Assembly (NCBI RefSeq): GCF_018446385.1
Contig: NW_024589859.1
Coordinates: 62,001 to 126,000, forward strand
Reading direction: 5' to 3'
DNA: 64,000 nucleotides
Source: Zingiber officinale
Taxonomy: Eukaryota; Streptophyta; Magnoliopsida; Zingiberales; Zingiberaceae
The notes below the pieces were generated by a model. That model was not told the origin of the DNA, made no database searches, and worked only from the letters and a program-made list of their open reading frames with translations. Positions 41,017 to 53,284 of the stretch are shown here, in pieces. Within the stretch, counting starts at the first letter, position 1. The number at the start of each line of letters is the position of its first letter. The position numbers and the translations under genes were made by a program.

Positions 41017-43241
41017 TGTAACGCCCCGCCTCCTACTGACTAAGCTGTAAGGCCGGGGGTTACTTACATTGTGCTAAACTGAACTATAAGGTGCGGAAAG
41101 CTGTACTAATTAAAATCTCACTCTACTAATGACTAGTAAAATCTATAACTTGTGTTCAAAATACCTTGTCATTGTTGTACATACACTAAAGAATGGGACC
41201 TAAACTTTCCATTTGATCAAAAAGCTGAAATCAGACATTTCTAGCTGAAATCAGACTTTCCAATCGATCGGCTTATCGATTGGAGTTATTTGATCGATCC
41301 ACTAATCGATTCAACGTGCTACTGTGCACGGAGGTCAATTCTGGATCGATCGGATGATCGATCCAGCTTGGCCAATTGATCCGATAATCGACTCAGAGGC
41401 TCTCTGTTCGCGGAATTAAATTCACCGATCGATCGGCTGATCGATCCATGGCCAATCGATCAGCTGATCGATTCAACAGCTCACTGTTCGCGGCATATCA
41501 CTTCCCAATCGATCGGCTGATCGATTGGGGACCCTCCAATCGATCGACTGATCGATTGGAGCTCTGATTTCTACAGTATTTCAGAAATTTCATGTACAAC
41601 ATGAATGTATCAACTAATAAACACTAAACTCTTACTAAGCATGCCATGATTCATAACTTACCGACTAACATCAAGGTAACGAGAAGTCTAGGCATAACCT
41701 AATGCATACCTTCGCGATTCATAACATTTAGACATTCAAAAGATGCATAAAATAAACTATCAGGAGTTCTAATCCTTTGACTTGCTGGTCTCCAAGGTCT
41801 TTATTCCAAGTACCTTCTCACACACATCTTGTCGCATTGCCCTCCAGCCTCCACTAATCCATCTTCCCTTTACCTTTATCTGCAGTATAAGGAAAATGAA
41901 ACTATAAGCTTGGGAGCTTAGTAAGAACCATCTACCTCACAAACATGCATTCGAAGAAATCATGCTTTCAAAATATGCTATTTGAAATACATGCTGATGA
42001 TCATGCTGAAAATGCTAAAACATGGCATATAGAAATACAAGTCATAGCAATCAAAGACTGAACATGAAGCTATTTGTTATATCAATAAGAAAACTAAACT
42101 GAAGCTGAGCTGTATCCACATATCTGGGTTGTGAAGTTTGAAACTATTTTCATAAATAGATAAAAATACTAATCATGCTGCTGATAGACCCGGCAACTGT
42201 ACTTGCTATGCGCGCATCCCTAACTAGATCCGAGGTAGCTAGTCCCGAATCTAGTAGGGTTTATTAGGTTATCTAAACCTAGGGACGACTATGGGAGCCC
42301 AACCCAAAGACAACTAAGAGTCCAGTATAATGCCACTGATAAAGTAAAATACTGATTCATAAACTAGTTTATCTTATCTTGTTCTGGCTAGGTTATCTGA
42401 ACCTAGAGCTAGGTTATCTAAACCTAGAGGTGACTATGGGAGCCCACCCATTGGACCGTAGTCCCATATAATTGAAACAGGATTAAGCATGCTATTTAAA
42501 ATGCTTCTATGGCATTTAACTGAGTCATAAAAAAAAACCTACTATATCATATAACTGCACGATTCATTTTATCGAGCTCTTGGTGTGCTCTAACTCTCCT
42601 CAACTTGATAATCATGCATGTGGCTGAACTAAAAGCATAAAAATGCACGATTAACTAATTATACTGCAGGTGAGGGGTTACTTACTTCCTGCGCTAAGTT
42701 TCTTACAATTCCGATCGCTAAGTTTCCGGAGAAGAAGGTCTCTTCGGCGATCTTCTTACGTCAACGTGTTCTTCTCGCGGAGAGGAGCGTCCTGGTATCC
42801 GAGTTGTCGCCGGAAGGTGCTCCTACGGCCCTAGGGATGGAACCCTAGTTCTCTTGGGCTTGGGCGCCGAGAGGGTGAGGATGAGGGAGGGCGGCGTCGG
42901 GTGAGGGTGAGGGATAACAGGAGTTGTCGATCAAATATATCCTAAATCCTCACTTAAATTCCCTATTTATATTAAGTGATTAATGTGACCCAACTCAATC
43001 ATAAATATAATTTCTCTCCTCTTCTTTCAGCACACCCCTGCTGGGGCCCCCTTGTTACTAGAGTCACCTTATAAGTCATAGAGTCCATAGGTTGCAAGTT
43101 CAATTCCCGCTTAGGCTGTTTTACGTTTTTATTTAATTTTTGCTACTTCTGCTACTCCAAAAATTCTATAAAAATATTCTAAAATTCCAGAAAAATAATA
43201 GAATATTTCTAAAATTGATTTGAGAATTTTTAGGCGTTACA
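41017..43241 (-). repeat. Element D 5' LTR
   Basis: 2225 bp, near-identical to 13998-16223. It carries the same four GATCGAT doublets (about 41260-41562), TATA box (42963-42972) and tRNA-like module (about 43051-43117). Several palindromes show single decays (for example ggcttatcgat, aattgatccg). The outer end is followed by F's LTR sequence at 43242. Confidence 0.92.
41260..41562. repeat. GATCGAT inverted-repeat doublet array, element D 5' LTR
   Basis: Same four doublets and spacing as 14241-14541. Differences are mostly single substitutions in one arm. The third doublet has exchanged ggat for ggct in the loop. Confidence 0.85.
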
Positions 43242-45011
43242 TTCCTCACGGCCGTGCCACCTTGGCCGAGGGGAAGAGGTGCACGGCCGTGTGATTCCAC
43301 ACGATCGTGTCACCTTAGCCGAGGGGAAACAACAGGAGGCCGTGTGAACCCGCACGACCATGACACGGGCCGTGTGGAGGTCACATCCCTTGCTCCGTAA
43401 AAGAGGTTGATCTCCCCCTTGTAATCATCCTTGGCCTACCATTTTATCCCTTTACTTAAGGAGGAGTCTTTGACACACAAATTACTATCAAACTATAAAT
43501 TTAACATAACAACCCTTACTAGTGTTTCAGGTAAAGCGGAAATAAGGAAATACATTAGCTCCAAAGTTTAACTTAGCAAATTCCAGGATCTTCTTCCACT
43601 ATTCCATTGCACACACACCAAAACACTGCTCCAGCTGCGTCCTCCTACTCGAGCTTTCCTTTACCTTTATCTGCAGTATAAGGAAATGCAAATCTATAAG
43701 CGGATGCTTAGTAAATACCATCTACTCACAAAATGATGCATTTAAGGAGGATATGTTTTCTTTTTAAAACTGCTTGCAGAAAGCACAAAACTTACACTTG
43801 ACCGTAATTCACGTTAAAACGCTTAAATCCGAATTACATACATGGCATGCATTTTTAAATAGGTTGGTATGCAAAACATTAACTCAAACAGTGCTAGTAA
43901 TATAATGAAAACAGGAATGTTGGCATACCAAAGCGGTCACGAATGCTGCACTTTAGAACTCAATTTCTCAACTTAGGAAGCTTACACTAAAACAAACCAT
44001 GAAGTTTGAAATATTATAGTACATAATTAGTGAAAATAGTAATCAACTTGCTTGGGTCCGACATTATATCACTTTGCGCGCATCCTTAATAAGATCCGAG
44101 GTAGCTAATCCCGAACCTATCAAGGTACTACTAGGCGGTCTAGGAGCCCACCCATGGACCTTGTGTCTAGTACATGTCTTTCTAAAGTAAAATACTTTCT
44201 TTTAACTATTAATTTCTTGTACTTGCACTTGCTTGACATTTAACCAAACATCTTATGGACGCTTAATTCCCCCATACTCATAGGGAAGCACTTTAGACAC
44301 TTGATTATACTTCTTAGTTCCAAAACTTAATGGGAAGCAAATCAAGACGATCTAAATATGCTCTTAATCCCAAAACTTTTAGAGGGCATCAAACATAACA
44401 TGACATGCTTCTTCCTTAACTTGTTTAAAGCATATCTCAACATGCATCTCCTAAATCATGCATAAAAGACATTACAAAATGCATCTTTAAAGTGACTTAT
44501 ACTTCAGGTGAGGGGTACTTATCTCCTTTCGCTAGATCTTACTATTCTAAGGTGTAGGGAAGACCAAAATCCTCCCTCGTATGCCTTAATCTCCGAGTCA
44601 CCTTTCACCCACATACTACCTCCTTGGAAGAAACCCTCCTCTTAGATTCCCTCCTTGGAAAGCTTCAAGACTTGGAGCCCTAGGTTTCTTGGCCGAAACT
44701 TGAAAGGAGGGAGAAGAGGATTCGGCTAGAGAGGAAAGGAAGAGAAAGATTAGGTTTTGTTCTCATCCAACCCCTTTTATACTAAGTGGAAATTGGAGCA
44801 TCTCTTCCCATACAATCTACATATAATGAATTGTTTCATATTGCTCATGTGATGCTTTATCACCATCCTAATGGCAACTTAAACTAATCTCAACTAAGAG
44901 GTCTCGGGTTCAAATCCTAACCCGGGCCATTTATGAATATATTTTTATTTCTTTTCTCTTCTTTTATTTATTTTTGTCCTTTTTGAATAGAGGAAATTTA
45001 TGGGTGATACA
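43242..45011 (-). repeat. Element F 3' LTR, third segment
   Basis: Continuation of F's LTR beyond element D: the rest of the palindrome array (43250-43385), the shared gcgcatcc/gatccgaggtagcta block at 44080-44110, TATA-like ttttatac near 44775, the tRNA-like module (44868-44930), and the LTR end gggtgataca. Confidence 0.9.
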
Positions 45012-45183
45012 ATCCCCCATACCTTATAAAAAGTTCATCCTAGAACTTAGAACAGTTGTGAATATATTTTTATTTCTTTTCTCTTTTTTTATTTATTTTT
45101 GTCCTTTTTGAATAGAGGAAATTTACGGGTGATACAATCCCCCATACCTTATAAAAAGTTCATCCTCGAACTTAGAACAATTG
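44934..45183 (-). repeat. 125-bp tandem duplication of LTR end plus polypurine tract in F
   Basis: 44934-45058 and 45059-45183 are near-identical. Each contains the last part of the LTR, the polypurine tract (minus strand TATGGGGGAT) and the AAGTTC/GAACTT hairpin (45031-45048, 45156-45173). The element therefore has two candidate 3' ends. Confidence 0.85.
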
Positions 45184-46671
45184 CGGATACTTCTGTCTCA
45201 TATCTTCCTCACGTTCCCATGTTGCCTCTTCATGCTGTTGACTTTGCCACAACACTTTGACTAACGGTATCTCTTTATTCCTCAGCTTCTTAATGTCTCG
45301 ATCTATTATCTGACTAGGTCAACTTTCATAACTGAGATCCTCTTGCACTTGTACCATTTGTGGTTCCATCACTTGGTTTGCATCGGGAACATGCTTCTTC
45401 AGCATTGAGACATGAAATACATTATGAATAGCTGACATTTCCTGAGGTAGTTCCAACTCATAAGCTACCTTGCCAACTTTTTTAGTAATCAGGTAAGGCC
45501 CCACATAATTTAGACTCAACTTTCCCTTCTTTCCAAACCGCATCGCTCCTTTCATAGGAGCTACTTTGAGGAATACTGAATCCCTGACCTCAAATTCTAG
45601 CGGTCTTCGGCGCACATCCACATAGCTCTTCTGCCGGCTCTGAGCAGTTTCTATTCTCCAGCGAATGTTCTGAATGACTTTGGTGGTGTCCTCGATAAGG
45701 TCTGTTTGGAGTCTCATTTCCTTCTTTTTGCCACCTTCATACCAACAGATAGGAGATCTACATCTCCTCCCATATAGAGCCTCATAGGGTGTCATTCTGA
45801 TAGTATCTTGATAGCTATTATTGTATGCGAACTCTGCTAAACATAGGTATCAACACCAACTCCCTTTGAAATCCGAGGCACAAGCCCGTAGCATATCCTC
45901 CAAAACTTGATTTACTCATTCTGTTTGCCCATCGGTTTGAGGATGAAATGCTGTGCTAAACCGCAACTTAGTGCCAAGAGCTCTCTGAACACACTCCTAG
46001 AAGTGTGAAGTAAAGCGACCATCTCTATCAGAAATTATGGTTTTGGGAACTCCATGCAATCTGATAACCTCTTTAACATACATTTGTGCTAGCTGTTCAA
46101 TGGAGTAGGAGGTTTTGATAGCTAGAAAATGAGCGGACTTGGTCAATCTGTCCACTCTTACCCAGATAGCATCGAATCCATTCGTAGTCCTGGGTAGTTC
46201 TACTATGAAGTCCATAGATATATCCTCCCACTTCCATTCTGGAATCTAGATAGGCTGCAGAACCCCGCCTGGTCTCTGATGTTCTACCTTAACCTGTTGA
46301 CATGTTAGGCAGGTACTGACATATCTCGCAATATCTCTTTTCATTCCTAACCACCAGAAGCGTCCCCTTAAATCTTGGTACATCTTGGTGAAACCAGGAT
46401 GCATAACATAGGGCGTTCCATGGGCTTCCTCTAGAATTTTCTGTCGCAGTTCTTCTTGATTAGGGACACAGAGGCGATCACGATAATATAGTATCCCACC
46501 ATCTGATACCCGAAACTCCCCATTTTCTCCTTCCTGTATTTCCTGCTTGACCTTCTGAATATACGGATCTTCATCTTACTGTTTCTGTATATCGTCAAGT
46601 AGGGTTGATACTAGTGCCAAGGTAGAGAGCTGCCCGGTAATAATTTCAAGCCCAAACTTTACTATTTCTTT
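45184..46671 (-). pseudogene. Integrase and chromodomain of element F
   Basis: Minus-strand pieces: zinc-binding region (near 46270-46400, RYVSTCLTCQQVKVEHQ), core (MDFIVELPRTTNGFDAIWVR, TKSAHFLAIKTSY, IISDRDGRFTSHF, HPQTDGQTE), MTPYEALYGRRCRSPICWYE, VFHVSMLKKHVPD and a chromodomain beyond the stop at 45319 (IPLVKVLWQ, EEATWERE). Stops interrupt it near 46247, 46000, 45935, 45850 and 45319, most at Trp or Arg codons. Confidence 0.84.
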
Positions 46672-48230
46672 CTATAGGGGATGTACCATAGCAGCTATAG
46701 ACGATAAAGTTGCACAAGATTTCCTACTTAGTGCATCTACCACTTTGTTCGCTTTCCTTGGATGGTAGAAGATTTCACAGTCATAGTCCTTGACCTGCTC
46801 CAGCCATCTCCGCTGTCTCATGTTCAGGTCTTTTTGAGTGAAGATATACCTAAGACTCTGGTGATTTGTGTAAATCTTGTACTGAGCTCCATATAAGTAA
46901 TGTCTCCAAATTTTGAGAGCGAACACTACCGCTGCTAACTCAAGGTCATGAGTAGGATAGTTCTTCTCATAATCCTTGAGTTGTCTCGAGGCATAAGTGA
47001 TGACCTTGCCATTCTGCATCAGTACAACCCCGAGTCCCAATTTAGAAGCATTATTGTAAATGTCGAAGCTTTCTTTATTCTCTGGGGGAGTCAGGATTGG
47101 GGCACTGGTCAATCTCCCTTTCAGTTCAGTGAAACTCTTCTCACAATCCTCTGTCCATTCAAACTTTCGGTTCTTTCTGGTAAGTGATGTCAGTGGTGTG
47201 GCGATCCTGGAGAAGTTCTCTACAAATTTCATGTAGTAGGCTGCTAACCCAAGGAAACTCCTTATTTCACTAGAATTCTTAGGTCTATTCCAGTTACTCA
47301 CAGCTTCTATTTTTGTCGGGTCTACCATAACCCCATCCTTAGAAATAATGTGGCCTAGTAAGGACACTTGCTCGAGCCAGAACTCGCACTTGGAGAACTT
47401 TGCGTACAATTGGCTCTGCTGAAGAATTTGTAATACTATCTTCAGATGTTCAACATGTTCTTCCTGAGTTCTGGAGTATATAAGGATATCATCTATGAAG
47501 ATAATTACAAACTTGTCTAGATACGCCTTGAATACCCTGTTCATCAGATCCATAAAAGTGGCAGGAGCGTTCGTCACTCCAAAAGGCATAACCACAAACT
47601 CATAGTGCCTATACCTCGTTTGGAATGCCATCTTCGACACATCATCCGCTTTCACTTTCACTTGATGATATCCAGATCGCAAGTCTATCTTGGAAAAGAC
47701 CGTGGCTCCCTTTAACTGAGCAAATAGATCATTAATTCTTGGCAGGGGATACTTGTTTTTGATGGTTACTTTATTTAGCGCTCGGTAGTCCACGCACATT
47801 CGCATGGACCCGTCCTTCTTCTTTACAAACAACACTGGAGCTCCCCATGGTGAGTGACTATGGTGAATAAAACCCTTGTCAAGAAGCTCTTTTAGTTGTC
47901 CCTGGAGTTCTTTCAATTCTGCCAAAGCCATGCGGTAGGGTGGTTTTGAGATTGGATGGGTACCAAGGATGAGTTTAATCTTAAATTCAATTTCCCTATA
48001 CGGAGCTAAGCCTGACAACTCATCCGGAAACACTTTCGGGTAGTCACATACGACTCTAACCTCCTATAGCTTTTGAGTTCTTTCTTGCTGGGTGTTAACC
48101 ACATGAGCTAGAAACCTGGAACATCCATCGGCTAACATTTTCTGAGCTTTTATGGCCGATAAGAATTTATGGGTTCTCTTCCTTGATTCTCCGATGAACT
48201 CAAATTTAGACTCTGCCTCAGGTTAGAATA
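46672..48230 (-). pseudogene. Reverse transcriptase and RNase H of element F
   Basis: A 453-residue open frame (48033 to 46672) plus an N-terminal part with a stop near 48065. RT motifs: [49 protein letters not shown] and [10 protein letters not shown]. RNase H: the usual TDAS reads NNAS ([10 protein letters not shown]) and the usual YTDHQS reads YTNHQS, so two catalytic Asp positions appear changed to Asn. Both changes fit G-to-A transitions on the coding strand. Confidence 0.86.
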
Positions 48231-48297
48231 AGACTCTTTGCTTATGACACTCGATGGAAGTACCATACTTGCTCAGAAAGTCCATCCCAAAAATGAC

Positions 48298-48939
48298 TAT
48301 TGGGGTTGCAAGGTTGCAAACATAGTCCCATATTGGAAACACATGGGAAAGATCATGAGTTTATAAGAGAAAAGATATCTCCATTGGTATGAGGCCTTTT
48401 GGGGAGAGCCCAAGAGCAAAGCCATGAGGGCCTAGGCCCAAAGTGGACAATATCATACCATTGTCGAGATATCTAAATTATTTTCGATCCAACAATTGGT
48501 ATCAGAGCCCGGACTGCCAGAAGGTTTAACCGTCGACTGTGCACAAGAGCTATGCTCTGATTGAGCCATGTGGGTACAATATTGACCTCGAACAAAGAAA
48601 GTGGGGGCTCCTATGTTCAGATCAAGAGGACCAGACACCAGGCAGAAAGTCCTAGTAGGTCGGGTGGACAGAGGGGCAGGAAGACCTGGTGGGTCAAGGA
48701 TCAGACGTGGGAAGCCTATGGTCCTTTGTTTGAGGGGGGGATTGTTGGGGTTGCAAGGTTGCAAACATAGTCCCATATTGGAAACACATGGGAAAGATCA
48801 TGGGTTTATAAGAGAAAAGATATCTCCATTGGTATGAGGCCTTTTGGGGAGAGCCCAAGAGCAAAGCCATGAGGGCCTAGGCCCAAAGTGGACAATATTA
48901 TACCATTGTGGAGATATCTAAATTCTTTTCGATCCAACA
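48298..48939 (+). mobile_element. TRIM (terminal-repeat retrotransposon in miniature)
   Basis: 642 bp with two 197-bp terminal repeats (48298-48494, 48743-48939) that differ at only a few bases, a perfect ATGAC duplication (48293-48297, 48940-48944), an initiator-Met primer site TGGTATCAGAGC (48497-48508), and a purine tract TTTGAGGGGGGGA before the second repeat. The 248-bp interior has no coding function. The first base pair of the left repeat has decayed from TG to TA. It moves only with borrowed enzymes. Confidence 0.93.
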
Positions 48940-48944
48940 ATGAC

Positions 48945-49330
48945 ATCATAATCTGACATGTTTAACATTATTAGATCATTGTACAATTCTCTGTCTGAAA
49001 TTTTGACTGGCATAATACGTAGCCAGTGTGTAGATGTCATTATCTCCCCCTAGGGTAGTGCCATTAAGAACTGTCCGCTTAGGACCTCCGGGGGTATACC
49101 TATCCTTTCAGCAAATACTATGGAGACAAACGAATGGGTTGCCCCAGTATCAAATAGCACAGTTGCATATAGATTAAAAATGCGTATCTGACCTGTGCAA
49201 CGGTGGAGGCGTTTGCTACCTCCTCTCTGGTTTGGGAGAAAACCCGAGCATTTGTAGAACTTGGTGGAGCTTCCAGTCTACCCTGGCTAATTTGAGGACC
49301 CTCTAATGTGGCCTGCATCTGGTGTAACTA
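48945..49330 (-). pseudogene. Element F aspartic protease remnant
   Basis: Minus-strand sequence retains the region before and around the active site (LEGPQISQGRLEAPPSSTNA, then an ATVLFDTGATHSFVS-like stretch shifted by a frameshift at about 49190 and a stop near 49118). The C-terminal half is interrupted by the TRIM. It corresponds to D's protease at 39196-39681. Confidence 0.7.
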
Positions 49331-50431
49331 CGCCTGGTTGCCTCCATATTGAACAGGTGGTGCTGGAGGTAGGTTGCTCTTGGTCAGGCAATACTTGGCT
49401 ATATGCCCTTCTTGACCACACGTATAACAACCACTAGTGCCCTTGTGACAGATTCCAGGATGCATCTTTTCGCACGTGGAACACGTGGCATACTTAGGCT
49501 GCTTGCTTACGGATCCTCCCTTATTATTACTCCACTGCTTTCTCTTGGAGCTCCCCTTCCAGGTTGAACCTTGGCCCTGAGTTTTCTGAGTGCCAGAACT
49601 CCCTTGACCTTTGTTTTCAATCTATACTGGCTTCTGCTGCTTGATGCTATTCAGGTAATGCTCCGTGATCAGTGCACTACTAACCAGTTCTTCTGTAGTC
49701 TGCGGTCTATTTATTCCGCCCGCCACATTCAGAGCTATCTCTGGCCTCAACATCTTGAGCATTATCCTTACTCTCTCTCGTTCCGTGCTGACCAGCTTAG
49801 GGCATAGGCGAGCTAGTCTATTAAATTTCTTCACGGCTTCGTCCACCGTTAAATTTCCTTGTCGAAATTCCGTGAACTCGTCATAATGCTTATTCGTGAC
49901 TCGCATATGAAAGAACTCTTTGAAGAACTCAGTCTCAAAGTCAGACCAGGTCATTTGATCCACTTTTTGTTTTGCCTTGACCCGTTCCCACCACATTGTT
50001 GCATCACCAGTAAAGCAGAAGGAAGCACACTTAATCTTTTCTACCTCCGGCTAGTCTAGTAGCTCCATTATGCTCTCCAGGGTTTTGAACCATGCCTGGG
50101 CATCCCATGGTTCATTGACGCCAGACAAATTCTTTGGTTTCAATTTCTGCCACTAGATGAGGTACGCTTCTTGCCTCACTGCCTTTGCTAGTGCTACAGG
50201 TGTAACTGATGGAACTTCGACTGTAGTAGGCATCACTATAGTGGCTTCCGGTGGGACAACAGGAGGAGCTTGCTGATTAGTAGTCAGGGTGGCAATAACC
50301 TGCTGCTGCTCCACCAATTGTCTCTACAGTTGATCTACTACTTCTAGAAGGTTGGGCTGGGGTACGGACTCATTCTCCACTGGTTGAGGTTCATTAACTC
50401 TCGGTTGTCTAGCCGGTCATCCTCTAGCCAT
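49331..50431 (-). pseudogene. gag: Element F Gag
   Basis: Start Met at 50431 (MARG, then a TGA). The Gag domain is readable: AWFKTLESIMELLD, WWERVKAKQKVDQMTWSDFE, FHMRVTNKHYDEFTEFRQGN, KKFNRLARLCPKLVSTERER. The knuckle region has CSTCEKMHPGICHKG and CYTCGQEGHIAKYC. Stops near 50418, 50325, 50157, 50054 and 49622 inactivate it. Closely related to D's Gag. Confidence 0.83.
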
Positions 50432-50652
50432 TCTACATATCCATAGACCAACTAGTGAGATATTTCGTCAGCCTATCATCATTCTTATTTGCTATTATTT
50501 GTACTTTCATTTATAAGCATGTTAAATCTTAACAAGCATTTCTTACTAATCATAACGAAATTAGATGCATAAAAGTTATGAAAATAGTACTTTCTTACTT
50601 GGAAGTTGTAGGATCAGTGCTTGATGTGTGTGTAACGGAAGGATGAAACTTG

Positions 50653-50664
50653 GCTCTGATACCA
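50653..50664 (-). other. Primer-binding site of element F (initiator tRNA-Met)
   Basis: Minus strand TGGTATCAGAGC, three bases from the 5' LTR at 50668. Confidence 0.9.
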
Positions 50665-50667
50665 AAC

Positions 50668-52895
50668 TGTAACGCTCGCCCTTCTACTAGCCTTAAACTT
50701 ACAAGACACACATTACCCTTTTTCTCGTTCTGTCTAAATTTCGACATTCTTACCTATTATATGCTACTCAGTCCATAGATCTATTCTAACTTGTTACAAC
50801 TGGTAGGACATGACTTGTAACCAAGCAAAGCTGAAAGGGAGTTTAAAGCTTCTAACGGGTCTGGGCTGAGTGGCCCTGACAAGTAGGGTACTCCCAGCTG
50901 GCGCAGGGCATGGCCATGTAAGGGTCACACGACCGTGACCCTCAACAGTGGAAAAGAAAGGGCACGACCATGTGAACTCACACGGCCATGTCACTTTGGC
51001 CGAGAGGAAAAGAGACACGACTGTGTGAATCCACATGGCCGTGCGGCTTTGGCCGAGAGGAGTAGGTGCACGGCCATATGATTCCATACGGCCATGTCAC
51101 CTTGGCCGAGGGAAGGAGGTGCACGACCGTGTGATTCCACACGACCGTGTCACCTTGGCCGAGGGGAAGAGGTGCACCACCGTGTGATTCCACACGGTCG
51201 TGTCACCTTGGCCGAGGGGATCTGTACGGCCGTGACATGGGTCGTGCGGAGGTCACCCCTTGCTCCGTAAAAGAGGTTGATCTCGCTCTTATAATCATCC
51301 TTGGTCTACCATTTTATCCCTTTACTTAAGGAGGAGTCTTTGACACATAAATTACTATCAAACTATAAATTTAACATAACAACCCTTACTAGTGTTTTAG
51401 GTAAAGCGAAAATAAGGAAATACATTAGCTCCAAAGTTTAACTTAGCAAATTCTAGGATCTTCTTCCACTATTCCATTTCACACACACCAAAACACTGCT
51501 CCGGCTGCCTCCTCCTACTCGAGCTTTCCTTTACCTTTATTTGCAGTATAAGGAAATGCAAATTTAGAAGTGAATGCTTAGTAAGTACCATCTACTTACA
51601 AAATAATGCATTTAAGGAGGATATGTTTTCTTTTTAAAATTGCTTGCGGAAAGCACAAAACTTACACTTGACCGTAATTCACGTTAAAATGCTTAAATCC
51701 GAATTACATACATGGCATGCATTTTTAAATAGGTTGGTATGCAAAACATTAAGTCAAACAGTGCTAGTAATATAATGAAAATAGGAATGTTGGCATACCA
51801 AAGCGATCACCAATGCTTCACTTTAGAACTCAATTTCTCAACTTAGGAAGCTTACACTAAAACAAACCATGAAGTTTGAAACATTATAGTACATAATTAG
51901 TGAAAATAGTAATCAACTTGCTTGGACCCGACGTTGTACCACTTTGGGCGCATCCTTAATAAGATTCGAGGTAGCTAATCCCGAACCTATCAAGGTACTA
52001 CTAGGCGGTCTAGGAGCCTAGGGGCGATTTAGGAGCCCACCCATGGACCTTGAGTCTAGTACATGCCTTTCTAAAGTAAAATACATTCTATTAGCTATTA
52101 ATTTCTTGTACTTGCACTTGCATGGCATTTAACCAAACACCTTATGGGTGCTTAATTCCCCCATACTCATAGGGGAGCACTTTAGGCACTTGATTATACT
52201 TCTTAGTCCCAAAACTTAATGGGAAGAAAATCAAGATGATCTAAATATGCTCTTAATCCCAAAACTTTTAGAGGGCATCAAACATAACATGACATGCTTC
52301 TTCCTTAACTTGTCTAAAGCATATCTCAACTCTCCTAAATCATGCATAAAAGACATTACAAAATGCATCTTTAAAGTGACTTATACTGCAGGTGAGGGGT
52401 ACTTACCTCCTTTCACTAGATCTTACTATTCTAAGGTGTAGGGAAGACCAAAATCCTCCCTCGTATGTCTTAATCTCTGAGTCGCCCTTCACCCAGGTAC
52501 TAACTCCTTGGAAGAAACCCTCCCCTTAGATTCTCTCCTTGGAAAGCTTCAAGACTTGGAGCCCTAGGTTTCTTGGCCGAAACTTGAAAGGAGGGAGAAG
52601 AGGATTCGACTAGAGAGGAAAGGAAGAGAAAGATTAGGTTTTGTTCTCATCCAACCCGTTTTATACTAAGTGGAAATTGGAGCATCTCTTCCTATATAAT
52701 CTACATATAATGAATTGTTTCATATTGCTCATGTGATGCTTTACCACCACCCTAATAACAACTTAAACTAATCTCAACTAATAGGTCTCGTGTTCAAATC
52801 CAAGCCCGGGCCATTTATGAATATATTTTTATTTCTTTTTTCTTCTTTTATTTATTTTTGTCCTTTTTGAATAGAGAAAATTTATGGGTGTTACA
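50668..52895 (-). repeat. Element F 5' LTR
   Basis: 2228 bp, TGTAA...TTACA, followed by the CCAAC duplication. On the minus strand: tRNA-like module (52750-52812), TATA-like GTATAAAAC (52658-52666), then about 1.4 kb, then the ACACGGCCGTGT array (50906-51250) near the LTR's 3' end. Confidence 0.92.
50906..51250. repeat. ACACGGCCGTGT doublet array, element F 5' LTR
   Basis: Tandem units of about 53 bp, each with two palindromes separated by gattcc or similar (starts about 18 bp apart) and then caccttggccgagggg. Most palindromes carry CG-to-CA/TG or C-to-T decay (acgaccgtg, acggccatg). It uses the same core palindrome as element H although the elements belong to different lineages. Confidence 0.85.
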
Positions 52896-53284
52896 CCAAC
52901 ACTAAGTCCTAAGCATCCCACACCATTCTAGGTTTGAAAATACACAAGCAAAGTATCATACTGTGCTTGTGAGATGTTGGCTGCTAGAACTATAGGAATA
53001 AGTATTTCTATGGTAAGACCTAGGCTACTATAAAAAAATAAAATATTTTGAAATCTATTTGGAAACAAACTTTGAAAAGGGAAATTTTGAAAATATAATT
53101 TTAAAAAACTATTAGTAAAAATTTTGAAGACATATACTAAAGGAAAGGACCTATTCTATAGAATATTTGCATAAACAATTAAAGAGCAAATTAAAAATCA
53201 CATAGATAAAAAGTACGCATAACCAACAAGTATCAAATACATGAATAGTCATGAGTGTATCAAAATAGGTATCTAGTCCTAAAA
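52896..53284. other. Flank of F, 3' side of element G ORF2
   Basis: AT-rich, noncoding. It starts with F's CCAAC duplication. It may be the 3' noncoding part of element G; no polypurine tract or LTR could be recognised. Confidence 0.45.

Larger units (their letters stand above)
13998..43241 (-). mobile_element. Element D: Ty3/gypsy chromovirus (Tekay/Del-like) with nested insertions
   Basis: LTRs 13998-16223 and 41017-43241 (about 2.23 kb each, TGTAA...TTACA) are very similar. Flanks TTCTA and TTCCT are a decayed target duplication; the empty site in F's other LTR reads ttcca. Minus-strand order: gag, protease, [CACTA E], reverse transcriptase, [solo LTR A2 with C and B], rest of reverse transcriptase/RNase H, integrase, chromodomain. 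Every enzyme domain is present but interrupted by stops and by the two insertions. It is of the same lineage as F, with a similar leader, primer site and hairpin-polypurine end but a different palindrome array. Confidence 0.9.
1548..52895 (-). mobile_element. Element F: Ty3/gypsy chromovirus (Tekay/Del-like) with nested insertions
   Basis: F is a complete but decayed LTR retrotransposon read on the minus strand. Both LTRs start TGTAA and end TTACA, and the element is bounded by a CCAAC target duplication (1543-1547 and 52896-52900). The 5' LTR is 50668-52895. The 3' LTR is broken into 1548-1959, 13969-13997 and 43242-45011 by solo LTR A1 and element D. The primer-binding site matches initiator tRNA-Met. 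Minus-strand order is gag, protease, reverse transcriptase, RNase H, integrase, chromodomain. A TRIM sits between protease and reverse transcriptase. Gypsy domain order with a C-terminal chromodomain places it with plant chromoviruses, and the Tekay/Del assignment is by overall sequence resemblance. Confidence 0.88.

Noticed and set aside
48298..48939. MITE
   Set aside because: Ends are direct, not inverted, repeats with a tRNA primer site, a purine tract and a 5-bp duplication, which is a TRIM.
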